From assembly GCA_016165875.1 (NCBI GenBank), contig JABBOT010000004.1:20056007-20120006 (forward strand): a DNA stretch of 64,000 nt, in the 5' to 3' direction. Source of the stretch: Acanthopleura granulata. Taxonomy: Eukaryota; Mollusca; Polyplacophora; Chitonida; Chitonidae. The translations under genes and the position numbers were made by a program. The notes under the pieces were generated by a model. It had not been told where the DNA came from. It worked only from the letters and a program-made list of their open reading frames with translations, and ran no database searches. This document shows positions 37,194 to 49,075 of the stretch, in pieces. How positions within the stretch are numbered: the stretch's first letter is position 1; the number at the start of each line of letters is the position of its first letter.

Positions 37194-38693
37194 ATGTCAT
37201 TGACAGTTGTTGCATTTTTATGGGGTGCGACAAATCCTTTGATTAAACGAGGCAGTCATGGAATTGAGAAAATCAAGGAAGACAATCCTGTAAAGCAGTT
37301 CCTGTGTGAATTCAAATTTTTGCTTTTGAATTGGAAGGTACCAGTATTGTATATTTCATGCTTGTGTAATGGGGCCCATTTTTACTGATCATTTTTAATT
37401 ATAATATACACACTATATTTCATAAAATGGTTAAAGAGCAGATGTCAGTTACGATATTTTAATTCTGTTCGCTTAAAAGCTTATAAGTATTGTGTTTATA
37501 ATAAATATATTCATCTTGCAACAAATTCTTCAGTGTATTCATTCTTTCTAATTGATATGTTTAATGTCGTAGCCTACTATATTTCAAAGTGATTCATTGT
37601 CTAAGGATGTCTTTCTTTCTGTTCACTCATCAGTATGTTATTCCATTCCTGGTGAATCAGTGTGGCTCAGTTGTGTATTATTACACTTTAGCTTCTTCAG
37701 GTAAAAAGAGATATGTTTTTGTTACCATGGATACTAGAAATGTGCTGGTTTAAGCTTCAAATAAGCACCAATAACACTCTGTCTCTAAAGTCTAATGTGG
37801 TTTTAATGTTTTAGGTTAAACTGAAAAACATTTTTTTTTATATATAACTGTCGAAGTTATATATAACTTAAGTGGCTAAGGAAATCATCCAGAAGAAACT
37901 ATCAAATGTTGTCATTGTCCTCTGTAAAACCTCCTGAAGTAAAACCATAGTTTAGCCAGCAATAGTTGATTTTGAACTCATTGTTTTCCATTAGTCAAAA
38001 CTCAGACAGATAATTTGAGAAGCAGTACAAGAAGTAATTATCATATCTGCTTTTACACATGTACATATACAGCTGAAAAATGACATCCCATCTAGTTTGG
38101 GCCATTGCTAACTATGCCAGGGTAATAGCAGTAAGTCTACAGTTCCTTTATATGTTTTGAACATGTATTTTGTGTTCTCTTACAGAAATGTCTCTTACTG
38201 TTCCTATTGCAAACTCTCTAGCATTTGTCTTTACAACTCTCATGGGCAGACTTCTAGGAGAGAGGATACAAAGATGGGGTAATGTTTGAATAATATTCCT
38301 TCTGTTATTGTACACTGAACAACTTCAAAAGTGTATTTCAGTTTTTCAAGTATATTGTACATAAAGTAATATGTCATGTATCATCCATGTATTAAGTGAT
38401 TGCAACTACATGTACTCTTCTAACAGACAAGTAAATTCTGTGTCAAACTGTATCCAATATTAAGTTGTTATAGGCAGTTACAAATTTGTTGTAGAACTGG
38501 ATATCAATTCTTGGTCATTGTTGATCATCTGGCCAGTAATGCAACAAATCTTCTGTTGTATAGGGGGCAAAATGGAAGTACATAAAGAAGTTTCTTATAT
38601 TGTTATCCCATTTTGTCTGTTTTGACAGAGACCTATGTTGGGATGTGCTTGGTGATTTCTGGAGTCATGTTTTGCATTGTGGCAAAGTTATGA
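37194..38693 (+). CDS. TMEM234: TMEM234 homologue (small EamA-like membrane protein)
   Basis: Four exons: 37186-37337 (start codon at 37194), 37634-37700, 38186-38278, 38629-38693; 369 coding bases give 122 aa, a little shorter than human (about 140). All borders are GT/AG and in phase. Family signatures: FLWGATNPLIKRGS, LLNWKYVIPFLVNQCGS, YYYTLASSEMSLTVPIANSL and GRLLGE. About four hydrophobic segments are predicted, as in the drug/metabolite-transporter-like family; biochemical function is not known to me. The 37186 exon is preceded by a good acceptor, so a 5' exon exists upstream, either non-coding or adding a few residues. The start chosen is the first ATG in the exon. The gene is divergent from eIF3i, as in human. 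Confidence 0.9.
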
Positions 38694-40439
38694 CATTGGC
38701 TATCTCTGAGTCCTGTTTGCCATATCCTGAGCTCGGCTTCCACATTAACCACTCTGAATCATTACATTTACTTGGAACTAGGTGTTGTTACCTGCACTGT
38801 CCTCAGAGTGTCAAAGCTGTCCAGGATGTAAATAGGTGTCTCATGGCCTTAGAGTAATAGTCAACTCATGTCACTGAATTATGCAAGAATAATACAGACC
38901 AGAACACAGCATCCAAACGTCACTAGCCTCCATTTTCAAATTACATGTCTTCATAGCTGGGGTGGAGTCTGTGCTCTTCCCAAACTTAAGGTCTAATTTC
39001 TGTAGATGCTTAAAATTATTTCTGATCATTGTTACAAGAATAAATACAATTAAGTCTACCAAACAATTTGTCAATTGTTCTGTAAATTTTGTATATCTCC
39101 TTGGTTTCAATGTAAAAGTTCCCAAAAGTTATCTTTTTCCTGAACAATGCCCAGTACAGTCAACTGGAATCAAAATAGCCATCAGCAAACTCTGGCTAAA
39201 TATTGATGTGCCCAGTACATTTATAATAATTGTTACCTTATGGGCCTTATTATTTACAAAGAAGCAGAATTACTATGGGATTAACGGAAACATGTTTGTG
39301 AAATGTGCAACCTTGACATGTTGAGGACGGGACACTCAAAAAGACCGAGTTCCAGGTTAGTGAATGAAACAGGACAGATCTGTATTTCTGAAAGTTAAGC
39401 TGGGAAGAATGAAACAGATCTCAGATCATCTAGACAATGGCCTACAGTAATGCCCCCATTGCCTTTAACAGTGTATATTTGTGTCATCTTTTACAGAAAT
39501 TAAAATTATTTTTATTATAAATACACATAATTATTTTGAGAGTTTAGAAATTTTACAAGGAAACTCCAATTTAAAGAATAACACATCTCTGACATTTGAT
39601 ACTTGTATTTCATTCCACATTATTTTGGCCTAGATGTGAAAATAATGAATAAATGATATTGTGGAGAAAGAAATAAGTTTATGATTTGTTATAGAAAAAA
39701 TGCGTTGACATGTCTTAATAAAAGGTTTGATGTCATGGAATGGAATATTTATTATTGTGCACATGTAGTTTGTAGGGAGGTTCACTAGCTGGCTCATACA
39801 GTTAAAATATTCTTGGGACAGCCATGGCTCACTGAGTATTACTCAGCCTCAAAACTACCAGTACTCACTGGTTCAGTTGGAGCTCTGAATCTGAAAGTTT
39901 GCTGATTTTCTCCATGCTCTTCGGTTCTCTCCATCCATAAACCTGTTATAAAAATGAAACATTCTTGAGTGCACCATTTAACACCAATCAAGTAAATAAA
40001 TAATGTAAAGGAGGTTATTATCTCGTGAAATTGATAAAGTGATAAATTGAGTTACTAGTATGTCTAGATTATCCACCAGGCTTGGATTAAGGTACATGCA
40101 TGCTTTGGTTATCCAGTGGACTTGTAGGGATTTAATGTTGGTGTTTGGAGTTATTTCTTGGCTTTGAAGGGCTGATTAACATATAAAGGCTGCTGTCTCT
40201 GAAGTATGATGATGCAGTTTAAAAAATGTCATTGTTTTGTGATTATTTACTGAGCTGCATTAATTCTCGTCTTAGAAAGACAGCTCATGACTGAGGCCTT
40301 GTTCATTAAAAGGATTACAAAATACTCTCTTGAATGCAAAAAATTGTTCCCATGAATATTCCCAATTCACAAATAACATAGTCTGACTTCACACTGAGCC
40401 TCTCATGTCAACAACTGACATCACACACAGTAATGGTTT
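38694..40439. other. Intergenic, TMEM234 3' side to BEL/Pao fragment
   Basis: AT-rich, no gene seen, apart from a SINE-like copy at 39820-40005. The TMEM234 3' UTR presumably occupies the first part. Confidence 0.6.
39820..40005 (+). repeat. SINE-like copy sharing the family A/B tail
   Basis: Ends CATTCTTGAGTGCACCATTT then AACACCAATCAAGTAAATAA, the common 3' end of families A and B. The left part starts GCCATGGCTCACTGAGT, tRNA-like but eroded. Confidence 0.6.
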
Positions 40440-41700
40440 AAAATTCACGTCATTCTCTGAGGAGGAGAATAATTATTTCACTGGTAGGAAGTGTGTAAGA
40501 GGTGACTCTTCCTTCTTTGGCGACGCGAATGATGAATTGACGAGTCCGTCCGTCCGTTCCTGGAATCACCTCCCAGATGATACCCAAGGACCAGTCGTTA
40601 CGTTGAATATCCTTTTCCTTCAAGAGAACTATATCTCCTTGTTAAATACTGGGCTGATCCAGTTGCCTTTTTCCGTCTTTGCTGGAGGGTTTGAAGTGAT
40701 TCAGCGTGTCATCGTTTCCACGGCAATTCCGCAAGGGCCTGTATGTGTTTCTACTGTTCTCTGTATAGATGTTTTGTAGATGTGTCGACTCGACTGCGGG
40801 TCTTGTGGGTCAGTAGAGTGTTTGGGGTTAGAATAAATGAAGATGCAAAATCTGTTGATACGGGAACGATTGGCCGATTGTTGACAATGGCACAAACATC
40901 ACACAGAAGAGTTAAATGTGTTAAATTCCTTGATGCATCAGCCCTCATAGATTCGAGTATCCCTCTGGTCACACCTATAATCCTTTCCCAGCTCCCACCC
41001 AGGTGAGATGAATGTGGAGGGTTGAAATGCCATGTGGCAAAGAAACGCCTTGACAGGTCCGTCTTCCACAGTTATGGTATCAATTTTGAGGTCGTTGGTG
41101 GCCCCAGTGAAGTTGGTCCCTCTATCAGATCAATATTGTTTTACCTGTCCACGGTAAAATGCCTCAGCGCATTGATAAACGCTGATGGTGATGTCTCGTC
41201 TATCACCCTAGTGTGGATTGCTGTAGTTGTCATACACGTAAAGAGTATGGCCCACTTTTTACTGCATGCTGATCCATGCACCTCTTTTGTAACGACTCAC
41301 AACATCCCAGGGAACAAACGTATCCACACCAACGTAAGCAAAAGGCGAGGCAGGTGTAAGTCGACCAAGCGGCTAATTTGTGGTGTGCGCGTTGCTTGCG
41401 CTGCCTACGACATTTAACACGCTTATAAAACATTGGGTTGATCAGTTTCTTTGCCCCCTGTTATCCACCACCCTGCAGAACTCAACGCCCCATCAGTGAA
41501 CAGACGACCTGGATGTGACAGCTTTGTGATGATGGCCTATCAGCAGTGTTGCTATGTGATGTTTTTGGGGTACGATTGCAGGATGTTTACCTTCAAGGTT
41601 GCTCCTGACGTGCCTTAACCACCGACCCTAAAGAGGTCGTCTTCATCCAGTACTGGATGTAGTGACGCAATGGGGCTGTCTTTGGGCAATGGTTTGTTGG
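40440..41700 (-). pseudogene. BEL/Pao retrotransposon integrase and C-terminal domain, decayed
   Basis: Read on the minus strand, from high to low coordinate: DEDDLFRVGG then HPAIVPQKHH (integrase N-terminal side), CRRQRKQRAHHK (zinc-binding Cys pair), FAYVGVDTFVPWDVV, KKWAILFTCMTTTAIH, SPSAFINALRHF, HSSHLGGSWERIIGVTRGIL, and VCAIVNNRPIVPVSTD followed by LTPNTLLTHKTR. It ends in a DUF5641-like tail (GDIVLLKEKD, QRNDWSLGIIWEV). This order and wording are typical of BEL/Pao integrases. Several frameshifts and stops interrupt it. No LTRs were recognised on either side; degraded RNase H-like sequence may extend to about 42060. It explains plus-strand frames at 40405-41420 as shadows. Confidence 0.85.
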
Positions 41701-44700
41701 AATTTGTCTGGGCTATACGTCGTGTTGGGTTTCACGTCGTGTGATCACAAAAGTTTGAGCCTTGTTGAAGGACTCCACAATCTTTGATTCCGGATAAAGA
41801 GGCCATCCATTGCAAGCTGTATCATCCTTTAGGGAAAGAGCGATATGTTGTAACTCATTCGCTGGGGAAATGTTAGTCATGATTTGTACAAATGACCTAC
41901 ACTGTGGTTAGCCCAGGGTTCGACGGGACCAGAAGTCGGCGTAACATATGCCCGCTTGGTCGGAGACAGAAGACGGATATTCGTAGTTCACCAATAACAC
42001 AGCCTGACGACAGAAGCCTGAATTGTTGTTTCCTGACTTTCGTAGCTAGGTATTTTCCTCACACAGGGTTGCGGTAGTGATATTTTTTCGGGCGGTGTAT
42101 AAGACGGGTTGAGTCTCCGCTGAGATATTTTTGGAGTATGTAGTTTAGGAATTTATGTCTGTGGCCTGATCAAGCACTTTATGAATGGATTATATGTCTG
42201 AAACTTCATGGAGCCATTAACGGAAAATTATCTGTGCATGTGGTTTAATGTTATGGCTTGTTGCCGTTTTTGATTCTGTGACTTGACGGAATAGTTATAC
42301 AAGATAATCATCTAGAGAATTTAACGGAGTAATTTATAAGAGGTTATTTTTGTACCTTCGTGGTATATCTTACAGAAATATTACTTTTTGGAACTCAACG
42401 GGCTCTGCCCGTTGATGAAATGGACACATGAAAGGGAACTGTGAAAAGGAAGAATGTTGTTTTCAGGGAAACGAAGAATGTCATGAAAGCAGAGTTTTGT
42501 TAGGCTTATTTTGCTTCTCTTATTATTGCTGATCTACTTGATGGATATTTTCAGCATGTGAACAAAATGGAAATCCGGGACCATGCTGAAATTCCACATT
42601 TCGTGGGCCCTCCCCCACCCCTGTTCAACCCATCACTGACTTTCGTTTGATCCAAGGACACCCATCGCACATATATACGTACCATCTTCGTAATCCCCCC
42701 CTCCCATACATATGTGCTGCAGATTTAAATTTCCATAACCTAGGGGGTAAATGTATTCTATCTTTAGTCTATAGTGTTCCCAGTAATCGCGACCGTTAAT
42801 TATCTGGGAGTAAGTGGAGATCATAGTCCTTTGTTACGCTATAGCCATAGTATTCTGTGGGTAGGTATCCCACGGATTTGATTAATTAATGATTGCTGTT
42901 CCTCGGGAGCAATCCACTAACACGACCTTCTTTGTCATTGCATGCAAATTAAATGAGCTTGGAGTCCATACCTAAATAAATCTGCGATGTTAAGTATACG
43001 TCCAATCTGTCTACAGGTATAATTGAAGAAAAAAAAACCAATTGCATCATGTTCTGGTTAGTTAGCTTGTGTTGAACCTTGAATGAAGCTAAGCCTACAG
43101 GTCGATGACTCGCAGTGAGTTGGCATACAACAACATGTATACAGAGTACATATGATTTACTGTTACGCATAAACGTGTGTGCCAACATAACTGTATATGT
43201 ATCAAATTATACATCATTACGTTCGTCCAACCCAGGGCCTTAATTCTGCATCGCTGCAATTCATATTTTAAGGACTCTGTATAATCGCGAGTATAATCGT
43301 GTCACGGCTAGCGCCCGGTGCGGCTGTTATATTTTTCATCAGAAGATTTGTTTATTATATTTGACCAAGGTCTGCACCACTCATAAACCTTACTGCCGTG
43401 GTGTGTTAGCAGAATGTTTTGAGATATAGGCGTTAAATTCCTATCAAATTAATTGTTAAACGGAAATAATACCCAAAGTATTATCTTAGCGTTACTACAG
43501 AATGACAGGAATATTAGGCATCTTTCTCAAGACGTAAAAGTTACAAGCTTTTCCTTGATGCCACCCCCAGCATTGTACGTTAAGTGAATGTTTAAAGATA
43601 ACAAAAAAAAACTTAATACTGAAAAATCTGCCAGAATATATAAATGAGGGACTGTCAATTACGTGGAACTGGAGCATGCACACAGCGCTCGGTAAACTTC
43701 ATGTGAATAAATGTGGTTGATGGCACAGGTAAGAGGATTTACGTCTGCGGCTCGCTCGTAGCAAGATCGACCAAATAGAGGCGGACAGGAGAGCTCAGCA
43801 GGTTGACAAACAAGTTTAGAGTTGTAATTTTTGATCAGTTGTGGCAAAACTACACCGCTTGGGTGGGTGCAAATGCAGTTGTAGTTGTGGCGGTCTTACA
43901 ACATCGAACATGGCCCGCTTCCCTTGTGTTGAATTTAATGACAAAAGTTGTTCCTGCGTGTACAAGCTACATGCTCAATGAATATTATTTACTTCAACGT
44001 GACTGATTTAGTTGCTGAACGAACTTCAAAACTTCGCAAAGGCGTCGCAATCAGAATTTGCTTAAAAATCCCAATTTTGGGCGACCATGTCTCTTAAAGC
44101 TTGATTAAAGCCACTTAGAAGAATTGACCATTAATACGACGGCGGTCAGTTTCATACGACAGGAGGAAAGAGCCCGGGATACAACACCACCGACCTTCTT
44201 CAAGTTGAAGTCTGGCCTGTGACGTACATAGGCCCTCTACATGCATACATTGGAACAGTGGAAGGCAGGCTATCTTGTGCGAACATATATGGCGGTACGA
44301 ATGGCTTATTGTCAACAATACTTCGGGTGAAGAAATGAGAGCGGGCTACTTACGAACTCCCGGTTCAAGACGGGCATTGTACCCACACCTTGTGGGACTC
44401 GTGGTTAATAGTCGTAATGTAACCTTACTCAGTCAGCCAACTTCTTTTCTCGTTGCTCTTGCTCTTAATACTGAATTTACCATGTAACACGCTAGAAGGA
44501 GACGTTTACCGGGCTACACATATATGCAGACTGCATGATTAAAAAAAAGAGAGACTGTTGTACAAAGATAACATAATAGAATCGAATCGAGGAACCATGG
44601 AGAATCATGGTATACCAGCACGGATATCACAGATACTCCCGAAGAAGTTATGTACAAACAATTGCTACATGGCTGCCTTGTGTCTTTTATGACATTTCTG

Positions 44701-45373
44701 GTCCTTTCATCACTCGTACTCCGGTAGTACGTTTTTGTATCGTTCAGCCACAAAAAACTAAAATAAAAACAAAAATAAGAAAAAAAAAACAAAAAAAAAA
44801 CGCGTACCGGTATCTAACCTTACGGTTTAGTGTACAGTTTTCAGTTGTAAGACGGATTTTCATTCTCAGTGGGTAGAAACCAAAAAGGGCACATTCCTGA
44901 CGTGACTGCCAATAGGACATAACCTTGCGTATGCCTTCAGTGTTAGTTACGTCCTAACTCATCATTCGACAACTGTGAAAAGGCATATCAACGCACAGGG
45001 CACACATATATCTTAATTGAACTTGGACTCCGCATGGCTCCTGGCACCAGATTTAATTTATGTGTAGAAAACATTTATGTACATATTTGGAGAACACTTG
45101 TGGATAGAGGGAGAATTATACAGTTTGTCTTGGATCGTTTTAATCCTTTTTTGAAAAATAGAATTCATCCCAGCAAATATTGCTCACCAATTTAGCCATT
45201 TGCTCAAAGTGTTTGTAAATGAGAAATCTTGTGTTGTTCCTGGAAAGCAAAACAGGTAACGAGTGGTTCACATTTGCAATGAAAGGTTCAATCTGGGTCA
45301 AAAAGCTCGATAATCATGTTATAACACTTGTCATTTCACGTGACAATGCGACAATATATCTTTTGACTCTACA
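41701..45373. other. Intergenic; upstream BEL/Pao debris, otherwise nothing recognised
   Basis: The minus strand from 41701 to about 42060 may be decayed BEL/Pao RNase H. The remainder shows no gene. At 44548-44592 a 45-bp stretch resembles the 3' coding end of the 509-aa frame (TTGTACAAAGATAACATA shared). Confidence 0.55.
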
Positions 45374-46903
45374 TCAAGAATATGAGGGTTTCAGAGGTTC
45401 CCACATTGGGGATATACAAGGTGTTTCTATTCTACCCTCCACGACAGTACCGTTCGCCATATGCCAAGCGTACAACTTCTTCTTGTACAAAGATAACATA
45501 TTGGAATCCAATCGAACTAGCTGTGAGGTCGTCTCCTTTGGCGGCGACATTAAGGGGAAATGAAAAGTTTTCTCCTCTGGAAAAATAAACCCGTTTGATG
45601 TAGCGACCGGTTTATCATTCTCTCCCGATCCACCAGTGGAGCCATATTTTCCTATACTTTGGTGTTGGGTGTCATCTTGGCGAGCGCCATCTGTGTCACC
45701 AGCCTCTCCGCTTGTGGCACTGTCCGCAGAACCTTGCCTTGCTCTGCCAACTTTGACTTTAGGTCCTGAATTAAGTTTCCCATTGTCCACGCCCAAGGAA
45801 TGTTTATTTGCAGATTTGCACCTGCTTTTGTCACTGCTATTTCTTCTGTCGTTGCCATCTCCAGGGTTCTGCCCCCTGTTCACATGGCGTTGTCCTGGCC
45901 TGTGCAATGACGATATATTGTTATACGTCTTGAATACACGCCTTTGTACTTCACCTTTCATTTCCTTATTTATCATCTCTTTCTCTCTATTCCGAGCACT
46001 GCTAGTCGTTCGTCTGTAAGCCCCTCTCCTTGTAGCCTTTTGCTTGGGATTTTTAACCCCTATCGCTCCATCGTTGTCTTCCTTGTGTGCATTTTTCTCC
46101 AGAAACATAGCGATTAGTTTTTCACCGTCATTTTCATCCTGACCAAGAGCATTGTCATAGGCAGAACTGTGTTTGGAGTCTTTAACGGTCTTCGTCCCCT
46201 TTTTCTTGCCTTTTCCCGCCGACCTGACTCTAAAGTTTTTTCTCTGTACCGGAACAGGAGGTTTTGGAGGGGGGACTGGGGGAGTCTTAGGTTCTGCGGA
46301 GGTGAAATTCCTTGGGTTGGATGTCGCTCGCGGTTTATATTGCGAAGGTGCTGATTTCTGTGGTTTGGCCTGAGAATTTGTCCCAGAGCTGTTGGCCGGG
46401 GTATTGGCGTGCGTAACTGTATATGTTCCCCATACGTCTGTGTTCCTCCGATTCAACACAGCTCGGTCGGGGCGTTCGGGTCTTGGAAGTCTATCAGGTA
46501 ATTCGTCTCTTCTTGACTTTTCAGTTGTTTGTCCTACGGAAAGTTCTGCGGCGTGACCTGAAATTTTCAAGTCTGTTTCAGGTTCCTGGTGAACTGCTGA
46601 ATTTTGAGATACAGGAGATTGCTCAATAACTTCACAAATCTCGTCAAATAAATCTTCACCTCTTGCGGGAATCTCAAATATTTCCACTAGGTTTTCATCC
46701 GTTTGAAACGTCACCCTCTTTCTCGGCTTACATTTTACCCGAGGTGTGGTCCTTTGAGGAGGAGCATCATCTTCCTCAGAACTCAGATCCGATGAGGAAT
46801 CAGAAAAACTTTCACTAGAGCCTGTGTCCTCTGCTCTGAGAGAAAAGCGATCGGCAGATCCAGCGGATGACAAAGTGTTTCCTGGCCAAATTTCTGTATC
46901 CAT
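45374..46903 (-). CDS. Intronless low-complexity protein with RVxF motif, function unknown
   Basis: Uninterrupted 509-aa frame, no recognised family. The ATG at 46903 (AAGACAATGG, good context) was preferred over an upstream GTG. The N-terminus is acidic and Ser-rich (SSDLSSEEDD, about residues 38-46). KRVTF at 62-66 fits the protein phosphatase 1 docking motif RVxF. A proline run (about 207-219, PPVPPPKPPVP) could bind SH3 or WW domains and is followed by a Lys-rich nuclear-signal-like block (KGKKKGTK). The middle is Arg/Ser/Gly/Asn-rich and probably disordered. The C-terminus is better ordered in composition (MLSLYKKKLYAW). Higher GC than the surrounding DNA and the length of the frame support a real exon. 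It might be a single-exon gene or one large exon of a spliced gene; motif roles are inferred. Confidence 0.6.
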   Translation of the reverse strand: MDTEIWPGNTLSSAGSADRFSLRAEDTGSSESFSDSSSDLSSEEDDAPPQRTTPRVKCKPRKRVTFQTDENLVEIFEIPARGEDLFDEICEVIEQSPVSQNSAVHQEPETDLKISGHAAELSVGQTTEKSRRDELPDRLPRPERPDRAVLNRRNTDVWGTYTVTHANTPANSSGTNSQAKPQKSAPSQYKPRATSNPRNFTSAEPKTPPVPPPKPPVPVQRKNFRVRSAGKGKKKGTKTVKDSKHSSAYDNALGQDENDGEKLIAMFLEKNAHKEDNDGAIGVKNPKQKATRRGAYRRTTSSARNREKEMINKEMKGEVQRRVFKTYNNISSLHRPGQRHVNRGQNPGDGNDRRNSSDKSRCKSANKHSLGVDNGKLNSGPKVKVGRARQGSADSATSGEAGDTDGARQDDTQHQSIGKYGSTGGSGENDKPVATSNGFIFPEEKTFHFPLMSPPKETTSQLVRLDSNMLSLYKKKLYAWHMANGTVVEGRIETPCISPMWEPLKPSYS

Positions 46904-48721
46904 TGTCTTCGCAAAAATTACGTACACTTATCCGCATCAACACTATAAATTAAGCACCACAAGAAAAGACACCGATCCTTGAAACAATTACATCCTTGTT
47001 CCGAATATTCTCCGTACCATCAAACACTGTCATTCTTTCACCTCGGTTTCCTGTGCAGCTGTGCACATTCATTCGTTTTCCTCTTCGTATAGCCTTACCA
47101 ACATAGTCACCACTAGCTATGTCTGTGTACACTTGACTTCAGAATTGTCTGTCATAAGAGCTATGTAACCAAACAAGTCCAAAACTGTACATGCACTGCA
47201 TAAGAGTAGCATATAGAACAGCTGCATTGAGATCAGTGAAAGCTTATCCGCTTACAACGGGCTTTGAAATTTTTACTTACGATGTACAACGATAGTGGGT
47301 AAGGGTTTATTTGCCTAGGTTATCCCACGGTGTCCGTCGTTGCTAGAGTTCCCTCTTTCACCCACTGTTTTCGGTTCTTAATCCAGGCTAATCCTCTCAA
47401 AGGTCTGCGGAGGCGAATGCGTGTTGACAATCCCATTTGCCAATACGTAACTGTAGTTAATGTATATCAAAATGTCTCCGTTAAAGACGATCGTTAACAT
47501 AGCCATAAAATTACCCGAGTGCCCACTATTCCGCTAATCGCTACCACACAGGGTTTATAGCGGCCACGGTTCACCCTCGGTAAGAACGTTGTAGGCCTAA
47601 TGAGTCGCCTGAAGTCCTGTTCTGATGGAGGCTCTAACGCCTGGCAAAGTGTATTAACTACCCATATACTCAATAACGTACCGGTAAATCCCTGTCAGAC
47701 TTGTGTTCGTAGGCATATGTGTCACGCATGAAGGCTCAGAAATGGCTGTACTCAATGACGGTCGGCCGTTGCCTGAATCTGACACGATATGATACAGTAT
47801 ATACAGGGTTTATATACAAAGCAGATCAAACTACAATTACTCTTCACCTCTCACACGAAATAAATAAAAGGTCTTCTGCGAGTGGCTGGCCCCATTTCTG
47901 ATCAGTATTGTCGAACTCCATATCTTCAACTCCGTCTTAATACGAATATCTATGCGTGGCGAATTTTTCTATGTAGGCCAGTTGCACAGACGTGATTGTT
48001 TAATTTATATATTTGTCTGTGTTCGTAGGTCCGGGAAATCTCTCTGCTTCGAAGAATGTGATATATATGCATGTACGTGCATATTAACATCCCAATTTTC
48101 TAGGTCATTTCCTTAGTAGGCTAGACGAACAAACACATGGATCGCGTACAAATGTATGTATTTGTGTCTGACAGAAAAGGAAACTAAACAAAGCAACAGT
48201 TATACATATCTATACCATCTATATACGCCTCAATGTCAGATCCTGCTCGGTTGTCGATGCCTGACTGACCCCGTTACTCGCTCTCTGATATGAACACCGT
48301 TATAGGATATTTATTCTGCTGATCACAAATGACTTTCACACAAAGTTGTGCTCTCATTTAATGGCCATTTTTTTTTCATTTTAGTGGTGTCCCACTTTTC
48401 TATCTGTATGGCTGGTGATAGGCGTATATGGTCTTCTTGTTTTCTAAATTTTCCCTGAACAGGCCATATAAATTCTTCGTTTCATCACTGATAAACTTCG
48501 TCAAAAGATGTTAACACAACTAGAAATATGTTTCATGTCGATTTGTTGGTTTGTTTCCTACCGATAATGTAGAAAGTACCAATATTACATAGTAACCAAC
48601 TGATACATATTGTGTCACGTTGTAACAGATAATGTAAAATTTTACTGCAGCATCTGTAGAAAAGAAGTTACAACAATAAGTATAAATTATTACAGTATAT
48701 AAGTTCTTTATTATAGTATTT

Positions 48722-49075
48722 ATTGCATATTGCTTAACGCCACAAACTCAAGAATTTTTCACTTATGCTATAGTGGTCAGTTTATGGTTTGTGCAAACCG
48801 AAGTGTTCGGCGTAGCCTATCGATTTTTGGCAAGTTACTGACGAACTTTCCTGCCTGTAACGCATAGATGTCCTCACCATGTAATGGTTTATGGCACATA
48901 CAAGGTTGTCAACGAACTTTATAGAGAGTCCGCGCCAATGGTCATCCGAGGGTCATTGAGACCAAGGAATGTCGAACAGTGAGAGGGAGAGGTTGTACAA
49001 ATTGCCAATCCAAGACCGGGATTGAACCCGTACACATGTACCGCCCATAACTGGTAATCTGTGATTCTGTAACCA
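48722..49075 (-). repeat. SINE family B, near full length
   Basis: The plus strand starts with the common tail (AACGCCACAAACTCAAGAAT), then GTCAGTTTATGGTTTG and GGCAAGTTACTGACGAAC. It finishes with a tRNA-like end whose minus strand has box B GGGTTCAATCCCGG (about 49019-49032). Confidence 0.78.

Noticed and set aside
40405..41417. Plus-strand frames over 100 codons
   Set aside because: They lie opposite the BEL/Pao integrase, whose motifs are clear on the minus strand.
45219..46629. Plus-strand frames over the 509-aa minus-strand frame
   Set aside because: Shadows of the GC-richer minus-strand coding sequence.
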